A stretch of 64,000 bases of DNA from Nitrospira sp. ND1 (GTDB taxonomy: Bacteria > Nitrospirota > Nitrospiria > Nitrospirales > Nitrospiraceae): contig NZ_FWEX01000005.1 of assembly GCF_900170025.1 (NCBI RefSeq), positions 45,071 to 109,070 on the forward strand, read 5' to 3'. Below are positions 41,443 through 50,794 of the stretch, one piece after another. Below the pieces are notes generated by a model. It had not been told where the DNA came from. It ran no database searches and saw only the letters and a program-made list of their open reading frames with translations. Position 1 is the first letter of the stretch. Every line of letters starts with the position of its first letter. The position numbers and the translations under genes were made by a program.

Positions 41443-42195
41443 ATGCTCGACCTCGTCGGATTGGGTATCCTCGCAGGAGTCGTTCCGGTTTACCTGGGCA
41501 TCACGGCGGCCTTGGTGCTTCGTCGTGCCCTTCCCCGGACGTGGGAAGCCGGCCTGATCGGGCTCTCCACCGGGGTACTGATCTATCTCTTCTTCGACTT
41601 GATGCACGAAGCGGTGGAATTGATGGGAGTGCGCGATCCCTTCTCGTGGCTGCTGTTTCTGGGCAGCCTGTTTCTCAGCTTTGTCGGCCTAGTCCACCTC
41701 GAAAAACATCAATTCCTCAAAGGACGGCACGCCGACCAGGCACTGACACTTCCGTTTGTCATCGCGGCGGGCATGGGTCTTCACAACCTGGGTGAAGGAC
41801 TCGCGATCGGAACCAGTTACGCCGGAGGAGAATGGGCCTTGAGCGGACTCCTCGTGGCTGGTTTCGCCCTCCACAATGGAACCGAAGGATTCGGCATTGT
41901 CGGGGCGGCGGGGCAATCTCCGATTCCTCCGCGCACGGTCGTGTTACTCGGCTTGACCGGTGGCGCGCCTACATGTATCGGAACGGTCCTAAGTGGACTC
42001 ATCGTGTCGCCCTACCTTTCTCTCGTCTGGTATGCGTTAGCCGCCGGATCGCTCTTATATGTCGTGTTTGCATTGGTGGCGATGACATACACGAGCTCCC
42101 GCAAGGTCCATATGGCCTATGGTGTCTGGACGGGTATTGCACTTATGGCGCTGACGGCCATGTTTCTGACATTAGTCGGCGGACATCGCTCCTAA
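41443..42195 (+). CDS. ZIP-family metal transporter
   Basis: 250 aa with about eight membrane helices. The two metal-site helices are clear: AAGMGLHNLGEGLAIG (HNLGEG) and FALHNGTEGFGIVG (HNGTEG), the conserved ZIP transmembrane segments 4 and 5. It likely imports Zn2+, Fe2+ or Mn2+. It lies next to the iron-uptake island but 219 nt from it, with no shared operon. A short His-containing loop (KHQFLKGRHAD) precedes segment 4. Confidence 0.88.
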   Translation: MLDLVGLGILAGVVPVYLGITAALVLRRALPRTWEAGLIGLSTGVLIYLFFDLMHEAVELMGVRDPFSWLLFLGSLFLSFVGLVHLEKHQFLKGRHADQALTLPFVIAAGMGLHNLGEGLAIGTSYAGGEWALSGLLVAGFALHNGTEGFGIVGAAGQSPIPPRTVVLLGLTGGAPTCIGTVLSGLIVSPYLSLVWYALAAGSLLYVVFALVAMTYTSSRKVHMAYGVWTGIALMALTAMFLTLVGGHRS

Positions 42196-42265
42196 TCCTC
42201 CGCTCCGTTCCGGACAAATTTTCAAACGATCACTCGGTGGCCTGACGCTTTGCTCCACAGCCCGC

Positions 42266-42306
42266 TTGACATGTTTTTCAAAATTGTGATATTGAGAATC
42301 GTACTC
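42266..42306 (+). promoter_or_regulatory. promoter with Fur box for the AraC-TonB-ECF-FecR genes
   Basis: A TTGACA (42266-42271) is followed by a weak -10 near 42288-42294. The 19-mer GATATTGAGAATCGTACTC (42288-42306) matches the Fur consensus at 14 of 19 positions and overlaps the -10. It lies in a perfect dyad TATTGAG-N7-CTCAATA (42290-42310). Iron-loaded Fur bound here would block RNA polymerase. Confidence 0.7.
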
Positions 42307-42414
42307 AATAACGAGATAGTCTCTGCCAGTACTCTCAGCAGAGGCCCGAGGAATTTAATTCCCAGAGCCCACGGTCATACGATCGCGGGCTTTTTATTTT
42401 TTGTGGGGGAAATT

Positions 42415-42918
42415 ATGCACCAAGACCGCCGGGCACGAACTATCGATACATCCATCATCGGCATCGTCTCATCTGGGAGCCCTCCGCTTTCAATCGAAGC
42501 GTCACGGCAACGGCCATTGCACAGCCTGCGGACCAAGCCACAACCTTTCTGGCCGACGCCACAGATCACGCCTCTCAATTCCGTTACCCCGGCGGCACGC
42601 TTGTCGGCCCTGCTGTCCAAGCGCAGCGGGGATCGCCTGACGTTGAAGGAACTCTCCACTCTCCTGGGGTACTCGGAGAAATACACCTCCGAGATCTTTC
42701 GCAAGTATATGGGGCTCTCCTTTTCCGAATACCTCAAGCAACTGCATCTCGCCAAAGCAACGAAACTCCTCAGCGACCAGAGCCTGACCATCGCCCAGAT
42801 TGCGGAATCGGTGGGATTCAGCGACGCGTTCGCGTTCAGCCACTTCTTCAAACGAGCCATCGGATGTTCGCCGAGCGAATTTCGAAAACAACAGACGCCG
42901 GAAGCAGGTTTGAGATGA
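42415..42918 (+). CDS. AraC-family transcriptional regulator
   Basis: 167 aa from ATG 42415, with GGGGGA 5 nt upstream. The C-terminal ~100 residues are the AraC double helix-turn-helix: LTLKELSTLLGYSEKYTSEI, FRKYMGLSFSEYL, and LTIAQIAESVGFSDAFAFSH followed by FFKRAIGCSPSEFRK. The N-terminal ~60 residues are too short for a normal ligand domain. It is the first gene of the Fur-controlled cluster, and its stop overlaps the TonB-like start by 4 nt, so it probably activates iron-uptake genes. Confidence 0.88.
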   Translation: MHQDRRARTIDTSIIGIVSSGSPPLSIEASRQRPLHSLRTKPQPFWPTPQITPLNSVTPAARLSALLSKRSGDRLTLKELSTLLGYSEKYTSEIFRKYMGLSFSEYLKQLHLAKATKLLSDQSLTIAQIAESVGFSDAFAFSHFFKRAIGCSPSEFRKQQTPEAGLR

Positions 42919-43838
42919 ACGACAAACGCGAGTCTCTGGCGCGAATGGGAGGATGGCTGGTTTCGCTGACCCTGCATGGCCTGAGTCTCGGGACGGCGTT
43001 GGTCCTCGCGGCTGAATTCTCCATTCTCCCGGAGCCGCGCCCCTTCCGCTGGGAAGTTACAATGGTGAGCGCGCCGGCGTTGCAACCTGTCGCAGCGGAC
43101 GTACCCACCCCCTTTTCCGCATCGTCCGTCTCCCCTTCCGTCATGCCGAGGGACAAGTCTCCACGGCAGGTCCGGTCCCGTCCGAACGCCGCCAATACCG
43201 AAGCGGCTCGACCGCTGGAGGCTCATTCCGGAATCGTCTCACCTACGCAAGATGGATTCGTCCGGCCACAGGACACAGAGACCCCCTCCGTGGCCATCGA
43301 CAGTGCCTCGCCTGTCCTTCATACCCCATCAACGGACCTCACGTCCGACGAATCAGTGCACGAGGCGCCTCAAACCACACGTGTAGATCTTCCAATCACC
43401 ACCACGGAGCCGTCTGAAGTACCGCCCCCGACCGTCGATGCAGCCGAAGTATCCCTCACGACCTCCATGCCTTCCATTCGCGAATCGATCCGGCTCGTCA
43501 ACCGCCCGACGCCTCGCGCCCGCGAGGCCACCGTCTCACGGATACTCCATGCCGATTACGGATGGCTCGCCGAAATGTTGTTCGCAAAGGTCGAACAGAG
43601 CAAACGTTACCCAACATTCGCCAAAAGCCGTCGCTGGCAGGGCAATGTCATGCTTCAAGCCGTGATCCATGAAGACGGCAGCATCAGCGACATTACGATC
43701 GTCACGCCATCGGGCCACTCGATTCTCGATCTCGACGCGATCGCCCTGCTCGAACAAGCGTCTCCGGTCCAGTTGAAGTATCCACTCGGTCAATCCCATG
43801 TTGTCGTCCACATCCCCATCGGCTATCGCCTGGAATAG
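42915..43838 (+). CDS. TonB-like energy transducer
   Basis: 307 aa. The N-terminal membrane anchor has the S-x-x-x-H motif in WLVSLTLHGLSLGTALVLAA, followed by a long Pro/Ser/Thr-rich periplasmic stretch and a C-terminal TonB domain (~225-307) with WQGNVMLQAVIHEDGSISDI and PLGQSHVVVHIPIGYRLE. It carries proton-motive energy from ExbB-ExbD to outer-membrane receptors. Its N-terminus resembles that of the second TonB at 63798, which suggests both use the same ExbB/D. It is coupled to the AraC gene by an ATGA overlap. Confidence 0.85.
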   Translation: MNDKRESLARMGGWLVSLTLHGLSLGTALVLAAEFSILPEPRPFRWEVTMVSAPALQPVAADVPTPFSASSVSPSVMPRDKSPRQVRSRPNAANTEAARPLEAHSGIVSPTQDGFVRPQDTETPSVAIDSASPVLHTPSTDLTSDESVHEAPQTTRVDLPITTTEPSEVPPPTVDAAEVSLTTSMPSIRESIRLVNRPTPRAREATVSRILHADYGWLAEMLFAKVEQSKRYPTFAKSRRWQGNVMLQAVIHEDGSISDITIVTPSGHSILDLDAIALLEQASPVQLKYPLGQSHVVVHIPIGYRLE

Positions 43839-43846
43839 GATCCATC

Positions 43847-44368
43847 ATGCAGAATGAACATACACTTCCCTGTCTCACTGCCTTCGAAGAACATCACAAC
43901 GATCTCTTGAGGTTCTTCACCCACAAGCTCGGCTGCCGTGATCTCGCCGCCGATTGCACTCAGGATACCTACATGCACCTCGTGCGCATGAGGCCTTCAA
44001 TCGATGTGCAAAACCCGCGAGCCTTCCTTTTTCGGGTCGCGGCCAATCTCGCGGTAGACAATCTGCGAAAACTTCGCACCCGTCGGGGGGCGCTCAGCAT
44101 CGAACCGCCCCCTGAAGAAACAGCCAGTCCGGCCCCGTCGGCCGAGGATACCTTGGACGCCAAGCAGCGGGTCGCCCAATTGGAAGTCGCCATGCGCGAA
44201 CTGTCGCCCAAATGCCGGCGGGCCTTGCTGCTCAACAGGTTGGAAGGGAAAACACACCGGGAAATCGCCGACAGTCTGAAGGTGTCCGAGAGTATGGTCG
44301 CGAAATATATCGTCCAAGCCTTGCGGCACTGCCGCGCCCGCTTGCATCCGGAGGAATCCACCAGATAA
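43847..44368 (+). CDS. FecI-type ECF sigma factor, module 1
   Basis: 173 aa. Sigma region 2 is at ~15-80 (DLLRFFTHKLGCRDLAADCT, RAFLFRVAANLAVDNLRK). Region 4 is at ~110-165 (ALLLNRLEGKTHREIADSLK). It pairs with the FecR gene about 100 nt downstream and is expected to direct transcription of the receptor gene at 45.7 kb. It starts 8 nt after the TonB-like stop, so it is in the Fur-controlled operon. Confidence 0.92.
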   Translation: MQNEHTLPCLTAFEEHHNDLLRFFTHKLGCRDLAADCTQDTYMHLVRMRPSIDVQNPRAFLFRVAANLAVDNLRKLRTRRGALSIEPPPEETASPAPSAEDTLDAKQRVAQLEVAMRELSPKCRRALLLNRLEGKTHREIADSLKVSESMVAKYIVQALRHCRARLHPEESTR

Positions 44369-44466
44369 TCCTAACTGTTGAAAGCCGAGCGCCATCCGTC
44401 TTATAGAGTAGCGTACATCGACCAGTATCCCGTTCAGGGGCAGTCGTGTGCACAATGGTATGATGG

Positions 44467-45456
44467 ATGCCTGACTCGACACCTCCAGATGCCTCCTCTC
44501 CACTGATCGACGAAGCCCTCGCTTGGTTGGTCCGCATCCATTCCGGTCACGCCTCCGATGAAGAGCGCCTGGCGTGCACTGCCTGGCGGACGCAAAGTTC
44601 CGCCCACCAACTCGCCTACGCAGAGGCGGAAATCCTATGGCGGGATATCGGCTTGCTGCCGAATGGCGATTGCGCCGGTTCGGCCGACCTGACGGCATCG
44701 ATGCCGCACGGCACGCTCCCGCGTGCACGACGCATGATCAAGTGGGGACTGGCCGCTTGTGTTTTACTCGCCGCCGGTTGGCTCTCATGGGGAATCGTTC
44801 AAGAACGACTCGACCTCGCGTCAGCCGATTACCGCACCGCAGTGGGGGAACAACGACACGTCAAGCTTGAGGACGGGAGTCGTATTTATCTCAACACCGA
44901 TACTGCGGTGGCCGTCGCCTTCACTGCGCAGCAGCGAACGATCCGGCTGCTCACCGGAGAAGCCAGTTTCACCGTCACTCCCGAGACAGTACGGCCGTTC
45001 ACGGTACAGAGCGGAGATGTGAGCACCCGCGCGCTCGGAACGAGCTTTCTGGTTCAGCGCCACCAAAATGCCATCACCGTGACCGTCACGGAGCATGCCG
45101 TTCAGGTATCGGCAACGGACGGCCGCCAGGTTCCCGCAGCGGTGGTCCGGCAAAGCGAGCAGATCTCCTACAGTGCCGAGGCCGGACTGGGTAGGGCCCA
45201 CGCCATCGACTCCAATGCCATCGCCGCCTGGCAACGTGGGAAAATGATCTTCGAAGCCCAGCCGCTGGCCGCAGTCGTCGAAGAGCTCAACCGATACCGA
45301 GCCGGGCGCATTATGATTCTGAACCCGGCGCTTCGCTCACTGAACGTGACAGGTGTGTTCGACATTGGCGACCCGAATGCCGCGCTCCGAATGATTGAAC
45401 AGACGTTGCGAATTCACGACACCACCCTGACGCCCTACCTCGTCCTCTTGCACTAA
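44467..45456 (+). CDS. FecR-type anti-sigma/sensor protein, module 1
   Basis: 329 aa. The N-terminal cytoplasmic anti-sigma segment (EALAWLVRIHSGHASDEERL and ACTAWRTQS) is followed by one membrane helix at ~95-112 (LAACVLLAAGWLSWGIV), then the periplasmic FecR domain (YRTAVGEQRHVKLEDGSRIY, GEASFTV, RALGTSFLV), and a C-terminal DUF4974-like domain (VVEELNRYRAGRIMI). It senses the receptor signalling domain and releases the sigma factor. The start has no clear ribosome site. Confidence 0.92.
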   Translation: MPDSTPPDASSPLIDEALAWLVRIHSGHASDEERLACTAWRTQSSAHQLAYAEAEILWRDIGLLPNGDCAGSADLTASMPHGTLPRARRMIKWGLAACVLLAAGWLSWGIVQERLDLASADYRTAVGEQRHVKLEDGSRIYLNTDTAVAVAFTAQQRTIRLLTGEASFTVTPETVRPFTVQSGDVSTRALGTSFLVQRHQNAITVTVTEHAVQVSATDGRQVPAAVVRQSEQISYSAEAGLGRAHAIDSNAIAAWQRGKMIFEAQPLAAVVEELNRYRAGRIMILNPALRSLNVTGVFDIGDPNAALRMIEQTLRIHDTTLTPYLVLLH

Positions 45457-45667
45457 CAGACACCGCAGTTTTCCTGAGACGTCATCCATCCACTTCGCAA
45501 TTAGACGCTGTCCTCCGTCATCCCCTTCAAGTTTTTTTTCAACGCACACGATTTCGATTACAAGTTTTTCGGCCCGATCCGTCTTTACCTAATGAAACGC
45601 CGAGTGCGCGTCGCTCGGCCCGTGCCCGGATACGTGCGCTTATTCATACCGGACTAATAGAGGGGGA

Positions 45668-48244
45668 ATGATGCATCTCTCATGGCAAGTCGTCGTCACA
45701 CTCTCCGTATCGGCCGTTCTGGTGCATACGGCCGGAAACCTGGCTGAAGCGCGAAGCGAGCGTCTCACCACATCGAACAACAGTCCCCTTCTCCTTGCGC
45801 AGGCCACAGGGGCTGCTGAGACATCAGACTCGGTGGACTTCAATATTCCACCACAGGCCTTGGGGTCCGCCATCACCGCGTTCGGCGATCAAGCCAACTA
45901 TCGTCTCTTGCTGCCATCCGACCTGGCTGAAGGAAGGAGCACCAGCGGTGTCAGCGGTCGTCATACTCCGGAGGAGGCCTTGGCGCTGATGCTCGCCGGA
46001 ACCGGCCTTAGCTATCGAATGACCGAGGCCCGAACGATGACGTTGGAACCCGTGGCGGAAACGCCCTTGCCTCTCGCTCCGCTGAGCCAAGAGCCAGCGC
46101 CGCCCAACCCCAACACCCAAATTCAAGCGGTACCCAAGCCGGTGAAAGTGCCGGAAATCGTTGTGAAGGAAGTCGAAGATCGAGGGTATGCCGTCGACGA
46201 ATCCTCTTCGGCCACGCGTATTCCCGCTCCGATCCATGACACACCACGCTCCGTGGAGGTCGTGACCCGACAGGTGTTGGACGATCAAAAAGTGATTCGT
46301 TTCAGTGAAGCCCTCCGGAACGTCAGCGGCGTCTCGCAGTCCAGCACGCAAGGCGGACAAGGCGGTACCTTCATGATTCGAGGCTTTGCCTCCGATCTGA
46401 ACGTCTTCAAAAACGGCTTCCGGGACGACAGTACCTTCAGTGCCCGTGCGCAACGCGACATCATCAACATCGAGAGCGTCGAAGTCGTGAAAGGTCCGCC
46501 GTCCTACCTGTACGGCCGCTCTGATCCCGGCGGAGTCATCAACCAGGTCACAAAGGCTCCGTTGAGAAATCCCTACTATTCCGCAGAGATGATCGTCGGC
46601 AGTTACGGACTGTACCGCCCCACGATCGACATCGGTGGTCCCCTGAACGAGAGCAAGACGCTCACCTACCGGTTCAACGGCATGTATGAATCGGCGGAGA
46701 GTTATCGGGATGGCGTGAAGACCGAACGTATCTTCCTCGCCCCGACCTTCGGTTGGGAAATGAGTTCACGGACGACGTTGCGGTTCGAAGCCGAATACAT
46801 GTACGACCGCGCGCCTATCGATCGAGGGCTCGTCGCCATCGGCAACGGGGTCGCTCCGATACCGGTCTCGCGCTTCTTGGGTGATCCCTCCCGCAAGCTG
46901 GAGACCCATCATGGGAAGGCGACCATTACTCTGTGGCATGACATCAGCAATATGTTCCGGTGGCGAACCGCGTTCAGAACCGCCGTCACCAGCAGCCGCT
47001 ATTCCAGCCTTGAATCCAACTTCCTGGTCGGAGCCGAGAGCGACGGCATCTTGAATCTGGCAAGGTATGAGATTCCGACGACGGTCCAGAGCCACTACTT
47101 GCAGAATGAACTCCATGGCAACTTCACGACCGGCTCGATCAAACATAAAACGATCATCGGAATCGAACTCGGCCGAGAAAACTCATCTGCCACGGCCTCG
47201 GGGGATTTCGGCGGCGACACGAGCACGCCGGGCGCGTTCAGCTATATCAATATATTCAATACCAACGACCGGTTATTCTTGAATCCGGCCCTCACGAAAT
47301 TCAGTGACGCCAGCACACAGAACAACATCCTGGGTGCGTACTTCGGCGACCAAGTCGACCTGTTGGATAACCTGCATGTGCACTTCGGCGGACGGTTCGA
47401 CCTCTTCGATCAAACCATTACGAATCATCCCGACGATTTTACCGCCACCAGCAGCCAAAACAACAAAACCGATTCGGCCTTCAGTCCCTCAGTCGGTGTG
47501 GCCTATCAACCCTGGAAGCCGATTACCCTCTTTGCCAACTATACGGAGTCTTTCGCGCCGCAAAGCGCAGGTTCCAGGAGCATCAACGGCAACCTGTTCA
47601 ATCCGGAACGCGGCAAGTCCTATGAGGGCGGCATCAAATATCAGGCGTTCGGAGGACGGTTACGTTCGACGGTCGCGCTCTTCGATACCAGGAAGAAGAA
47701 TGTGCTCACGGCCGATCCGCTCAACGGCTTTTTCTTCTCCGTTGCGACGGGAGAACAACGCAGCAAAGGCGTGGAGTTCGACATCGCGGGCCAGATCCTG
47801 CCCGGATGGGACATCATTGCAAACTATGCCTACATCGACGCGCGTGTGACCAAGGATCTCCTGTTCGCCGAGGGAAGCCGGGCGCCGAACAGCGCCTTGC
47901 ACCAGGGAAGTTTGTGGACGACCTATTTTTTCCAGGAAGGTGTCGTGCAGGGTTTCGGCGCCGGTATCGGGATGTACGCACAGGGAAAGCGAAACGGAAT
48001 TTTCCAGTGTCAGGATCCCGCCAATTGCCAAGCACCATTCGAGATGGCCGGGTATGTCCGCATGGACGCCGCGCTCTACTATCGGAAGCAGGAAGTCTTC
48101 AACAAGACCAACCTGTTGGCAGCCATCAATTTCACCAACGTTCTCGACCATCGCTATTTCAGCGGTGCGCAAAACTTCCGTGAGATCGTGTACACAGGCA
48201 CGCCGTTTACAGCCATCGGATCCCTCAAGTTCGAGTTTCACTGA
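45668..48244 (+). CDS. TonB-dependent siderophore receptor with STN signalling domain, module 1
   Basis: 858 aa. ATG 45668 and 45671 are both possible; the GGGGG site better fits 45671. A signal peptide of ~29 residues, then an STN domain (~55-125, FNIPPQALGSAITAFGDQA), TonB box KVPEIVVKEV (~157-166), plug domain with FMIRGFASDLNVFKNGF, SVEVVKGPPSYLYGRSDPGG and VINQVTKAP, and a 22-strand barrel. The C-terminus ends KFEFH, not the usual aromatic. The STN domain shows it signals to a FecR protein. The substrate is an unknown ferric siderophore. Confidence 0.95.
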   Translation: MMHLSWQVVVTLSVSAVLVHTAGNLAEARSERLTTSNNSPLLLAQATGAAETSDSVDFNIPPQALGSAITAFGDQANYRLLLPSDLAEGRSTSGVSGRHTPEEALALMLAGTGLSYRMTEARTMTLEPVAETPLPLAPLSQEPAPPNPNTQIQAVPKPVKVPEIVVKEVEDRGYAVDESSSATRIPAPIHDTPRSVEVVTRQVLDDQKVIRFSEALRNVSGVSQSSTQGGQGGTFMIRGFASDLNVFKNGFRDDSTFSARAQRDIINIESVEVVKGPPSYLYGRSDPGGVINQVTKAPLRNPYYSAEMIVGSYGLYRPTIDIGGPLNESKTLTYRFNGMYESAESYRDGVKTERIFLAPTFGWEMSSRTTLRFEAEYMYDRAPIDRGLVAIGNGVAPIPVSRFLGDPSRKLETHHGKATITLWHDISNMFRWRTAFRTAVTSSRYSSLESNFLVGAESDGILNLARYEIPTTVQSHYLQNELHGNFTTGSIKHKTIIGIELGRENSSATASGDFGGDTSTPGAFSYINIFNTNDRLFLNPALTKFSDASTQNNILGAYFGDQVDLLDNLHVHFGGRFDLFDQTITNHPDDFTATSSQNNKTDSAFSPSVGVAYQPWKPITLFANYTESFAPQSAGSRSINGNLFNPERGKSYEGGIKYQAFGGRLRSTVALFDTRKKNVLTADPLNGFFFSVATGEQRSKGVEFDIAGQILPGWDIIANYAYIDARVTKDLLFAEGSRAPNSALHQGSLWTTYFFQEGVVQGFGAGIGMYAQGKRNGIFQCQDPANCQAPFEMAGYVRMDAALYYRKQEVFNKTNLLAAINFTNVLDHRYFSGAQNFREIVYTGTPFTAIGSLKFEFH

Positions 48245-48277
48245 CCTCGTCGCCCTTCCGACTGCCGCAACCGCAAC

Positions 48278-48313
48278 AGGGGAGTCTCACATCGAGACTC
48301 CCCTCCTCCTTTC
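48278..48313 (+). terminator. rho-independent terminator after receptor 1
   Basis: AGGGGAGTCTC (48278-48288) pairs perfectly with GAGACTCCCCT (48294-48304) across a 5-nt loop, followed by a pyrimidine-rich CCTCCTTTC. It lies 34 nt after the receptor stop. Confidence 0.75.
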
Positions 48314-48403
48314 ATGATCCCCCGGGCCGGCTCACAGACACAGGCAATCCTCGGGCCGCAGCTCACCCCAGAGCCGCCGCGACGAAGCACGTCATCAGTC
48401 TGG

Positions 48404-48589
48404 TTATTTCACGGAATCAGAGGACGGACAGGTGAGGTATTTCTTGAACTTTGAGAGGGGAAAGAGCACCAGCTCTCCGCAGCGATGGCACTTCACGACC
48501 ACTCCTCGCTTCTCGAGCCGAGCCGTGAGTCTGCCACAGAGACACCGTATGTCTTTCCCCGTCGGAGAGACTGCCACTTTATTCACCAT
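48404..48589 (-). CDS. Com-like small zinc-finger protein
   Basis: 61 aa. IRCLCGRLTARLEKRGVVVK followed by CHRCGELVLFPL has two Cys pairs spaced as in the phage Mu Com translational regulator. It may bind mRNA or protein. It is oriented opposite to the surrounding iron genes. The start has no strong ribosome site, so expression is less certain. No Mu-like prophage genes are nearby, so it is not simply a prophage remnant. Confidence 0.6.
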   Translation of the reverse strand: MVNKVAVSPTGKDIRCLCGRLTARLEKRGVVVKCHRCGELVLFPLSKFKKYLTCPSSDSVK

Positions 48590-48820
48590 GGTTGGTTTCT
48601 ACCCACGCAGGCGGTCACTGCCCCTTCTTATTAGGACGCATGAGCGACACAAAACCTTACCCTCTGGCTCCCTGTCTCCGGACCGATCCGCCCTTGCCCT
48701 CCTTGTGGCTCCAAGGTGTGGTTTCAGGCTGGTCACGCGTCTTATTAAAAAGGGGCTCATGCTGTTCGCCACAGGCGCGAATCTCCTGCACCGGCCGCCG
48801 AGGGAGACCGGAGACAGACA

Positions 48821-50047
48821 ATGATCGTCAGCCAGCTACAACCCGTGCGCGTGCCTTCAAACACGTCCCGTCCGCAGACTTCCGCGCCCCCAGCGGTCGC
48901 GGCCTTGCCCCAGCCTGCCCGTAAGGTCTGGCGAAAGGTGTGGCTAAACCTGCACCTCTATATCGGCTTGTTGGGCGGCGCGCTCTTCGTGCTGACGAGC
49001 CTCACTGGCAGCCTGTTGGTGTTCTACAAGACGGTCGACGAATGGATGAATCCCGAACAACTCGTGCGGACGGCAGGAGCCGATCTCCCGCTGAATCAGA
49101 TCGTGGCGGCAGCCCAAGCTGCGCATCCGGACTGGTCCGTGCCCGACAGTCTCATCTTTCCACTCCACGAGAAAGACAGCTTCCACGCCTGGTTCAAAGT
49201 TCCAAGTCACGGCGCCGACCGCGACGACTGGCGGGTTGTAACGATCGATCCTTCCAGCGGCCGCACGCTGAGCGACCGGCAATGGGGCTCCTACTTCGTC
49301 TCATTCGTCTATGAACTCCACCAAGGCCTCCTCCTGGGGAAAGTGGGCGAGAGCTTCGTCGGCATCCTGGCACTGTTCCTCCTCCTCTCCATCGCAACCG
49401 GACTCTACCTCTGGTGGCCCGCGTCGGGAAAAATGCGTCGTGCCCTGTCCTTTCAAGGAGGTGGCAGCCCCGTCCGACGACAGTACGACCTCCACAAGCT
49501 CAGCGGCCTTGGCTCTGCCCTCGTGCTCAGCCTGTTGGCCGCCACAGGATTCTATCTGGAGTTTTCGGACGCCGTGATCTCGACGGTGCGCTGGGTGTCT
49601 CCCGTGCAAGACACTTCGCCCCAGGCCGAACCGCACTCGGACCTACGAGACGGAGCAGCAGCAATTCTCCCCGATCAGGCCGTCGCCATCGCCAGGGCCA
49701 CCCTTCCTGATGCTCGCGTCATGTGGCTGGGCCTGCCCCACGACGCGCGTGACACCTTCGCAGTCGGACTGCGGCAACCGGGGGAAGTGCGTCAGGCGGG
49801 AGGGCAAAGCGAAGTCTGGATCGATCAATACAGCGGCGCGGTCCTGCGAGTGCAGGCTTGGCAGCACTTCACCGGTGGGGAAATGTTTCTCGCCTGGCTC
49901 TTCCCGCTTCACAACGGCGAAGCGTTCGGCCTGACCGGACGCTGGCTCGTGTGCGTCACAGGTTTCATGCCGTTGATCCTGTACGTGACGGCGTTACGTA
50001 TGTGGTGGCTGAAGAGAACCGCACGATTGCGGCAGCGAAGCAGATAA
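48821..50047 (+). CDS. PepSY-domain transmembrane protein (iron-reductase-like)
   Basis: 408 aa with a disordered N-terminal ~35 residues, then about four membrane helices (first in LNLHLYIGLLGGALFVLTSL and last in WLVCVTGFMPLILYVTALRM). The His-bearing motifs NLHLYIGLLGG, YELHQGLLLG, YDLHKLSGLG and FPLHNGEAFGLTGR are diagnostic for PepSY-associated TM proteins, which bind heme or act as ferric siderophore reductases at the inner membrane. GGAGACAGACA precedes the start. The position between receptor modules suggests that it reduces imported ferric siderophore. Confidence 0.9.
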   Translation: MIVSQLQPVRVPSNTSRPQTSAPPAVAALPQPARKVWRKVWLNLHLYIGLLGGALFVLTSLTGSLLVFYKTVDEWMNPEQLVRTAGADLPLNQIVAAAQAAHPDWSVPDSLIFPLHEKDSFHAWFKVPSHGADRDDWRVVTIDPSSGRTLSDRQWGSYFVSFVYELHQGLLLGKVGESFVGILALFLLLSIATGLYLWWPASGKMRRALSFQGGGSPVRRQYDLHKLSGLGSALVLSLLAATGFYLEFSDAVISTVRWVSPVQDTSPQAEPHSDLRDGAAAILPDQAVAIARATLPDARVMWLGLPHDARDTFAVGLRQPGEVRQAGGQSEVWIDQYSGAVLRVQAWQHFTGGEMFLAWLFPLHNGEAFGLTGRWLVCVTGFMPLILYVTALRMWWLKRTARLRQRSR

Positions 50048-50083
50048 CGGGCGGTGCCGGCGTGGAACGCCGGCAGACGACGC

Positions 50084-50602
50084 TCACGCCATGGCCGGTG
50101 ATGCCGGTTGAGAGCGGCAACCGGCACAGAGCCCGTACAATTCGAGATTCCGGCCGGTGAGATGGAAACCGTTCGCTGAGGCGACCTGCTGCCGCAACCC
50201 TTCGATGGCCGGGTCTTCAAACTCGACGATATGACCGCAGCCTGTGCAGATCAGATGATCGTGGTCTCCTTTCGCTGAAATGTTGTCATACTGCGTTTCT
50301 TCGCCGAAGCGTCGCGTCTGCGCGAACCCGTTGTCACACAACACCCGCATCGTCCGGTAAATCGTATTCAGCGGGGCCCGGCGCCCGTTTCGATTGAGGA
50401 CGCCGTACAAGCTGCGGATGGTGATGTGATCCTGTTTGAGAAAGGCCATGACAATCTGTTCCCGCTGTGGACTCCATCTCAAACGGGAACGCCCCAGGCT
50501 CGCCCGAACCCGGTCGAGCGTTTCTTGAGTCACGAGGACTCGCTTTCCGGACACAGTATTCGGAAGTGCCGATTTCCTGACTGCAGCAGTTGCACGATTC
50601 AC
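50084..50602 (-). CDS. Fur-family transcriptional repressor
   Basis: 172 aa from GTG 50602, chosen because AAGGGGGG lies about 6 nt upstream; longer readings reach into the opposite ECF gene. The winged-helix part (VRASLGRSRLRWSPQREQIV, NTIYRTMRVLCDNGFAQ) is followed by the metal site HDHLICTGCGHIVEFEDPA and a second Cys pair LYGLCAGC. These Cys pairs fit a structural zinc site. It is slightly longer than typical Fur and is divergent from the ECF gene of module 2. It is a candidate regulator of the nearby iron genes, Fur or a Zur/PerR relative. Confidence 0.9.
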   Translation of the reverse strand: MNRATAAVRKSALPNTVSGKRVLVTQETLDRVRASLGRSRLRWSPQREQIVMAFLKQDHITIRSLYGVLNRNGRRAPLNTIYRTMRVLCDNGFAQTRRFGEETQYDNISAKGDHDHLICTGCGHIVEFEDPAIEGLRQQVASANGFHLTGRNLELYGLCAGCRSQPASPAMA

Positions 50603-50794
50603 CTGTCGCCCCCCTTCGCTCGTCCAGTCCTTGTTGAGTAAGACGTATGCGGGGGCTTCGACCACACCCTGATATTCGGCTCCATCCAAATGCACCTGGA
50701 AATCGAACATTCCCTTTTGCGTCTGCCCGCCACTACTATCCAACCGCCGCGAATCACGATCGCACAACCCTGTTCTGCGACGGAACCATACTGA

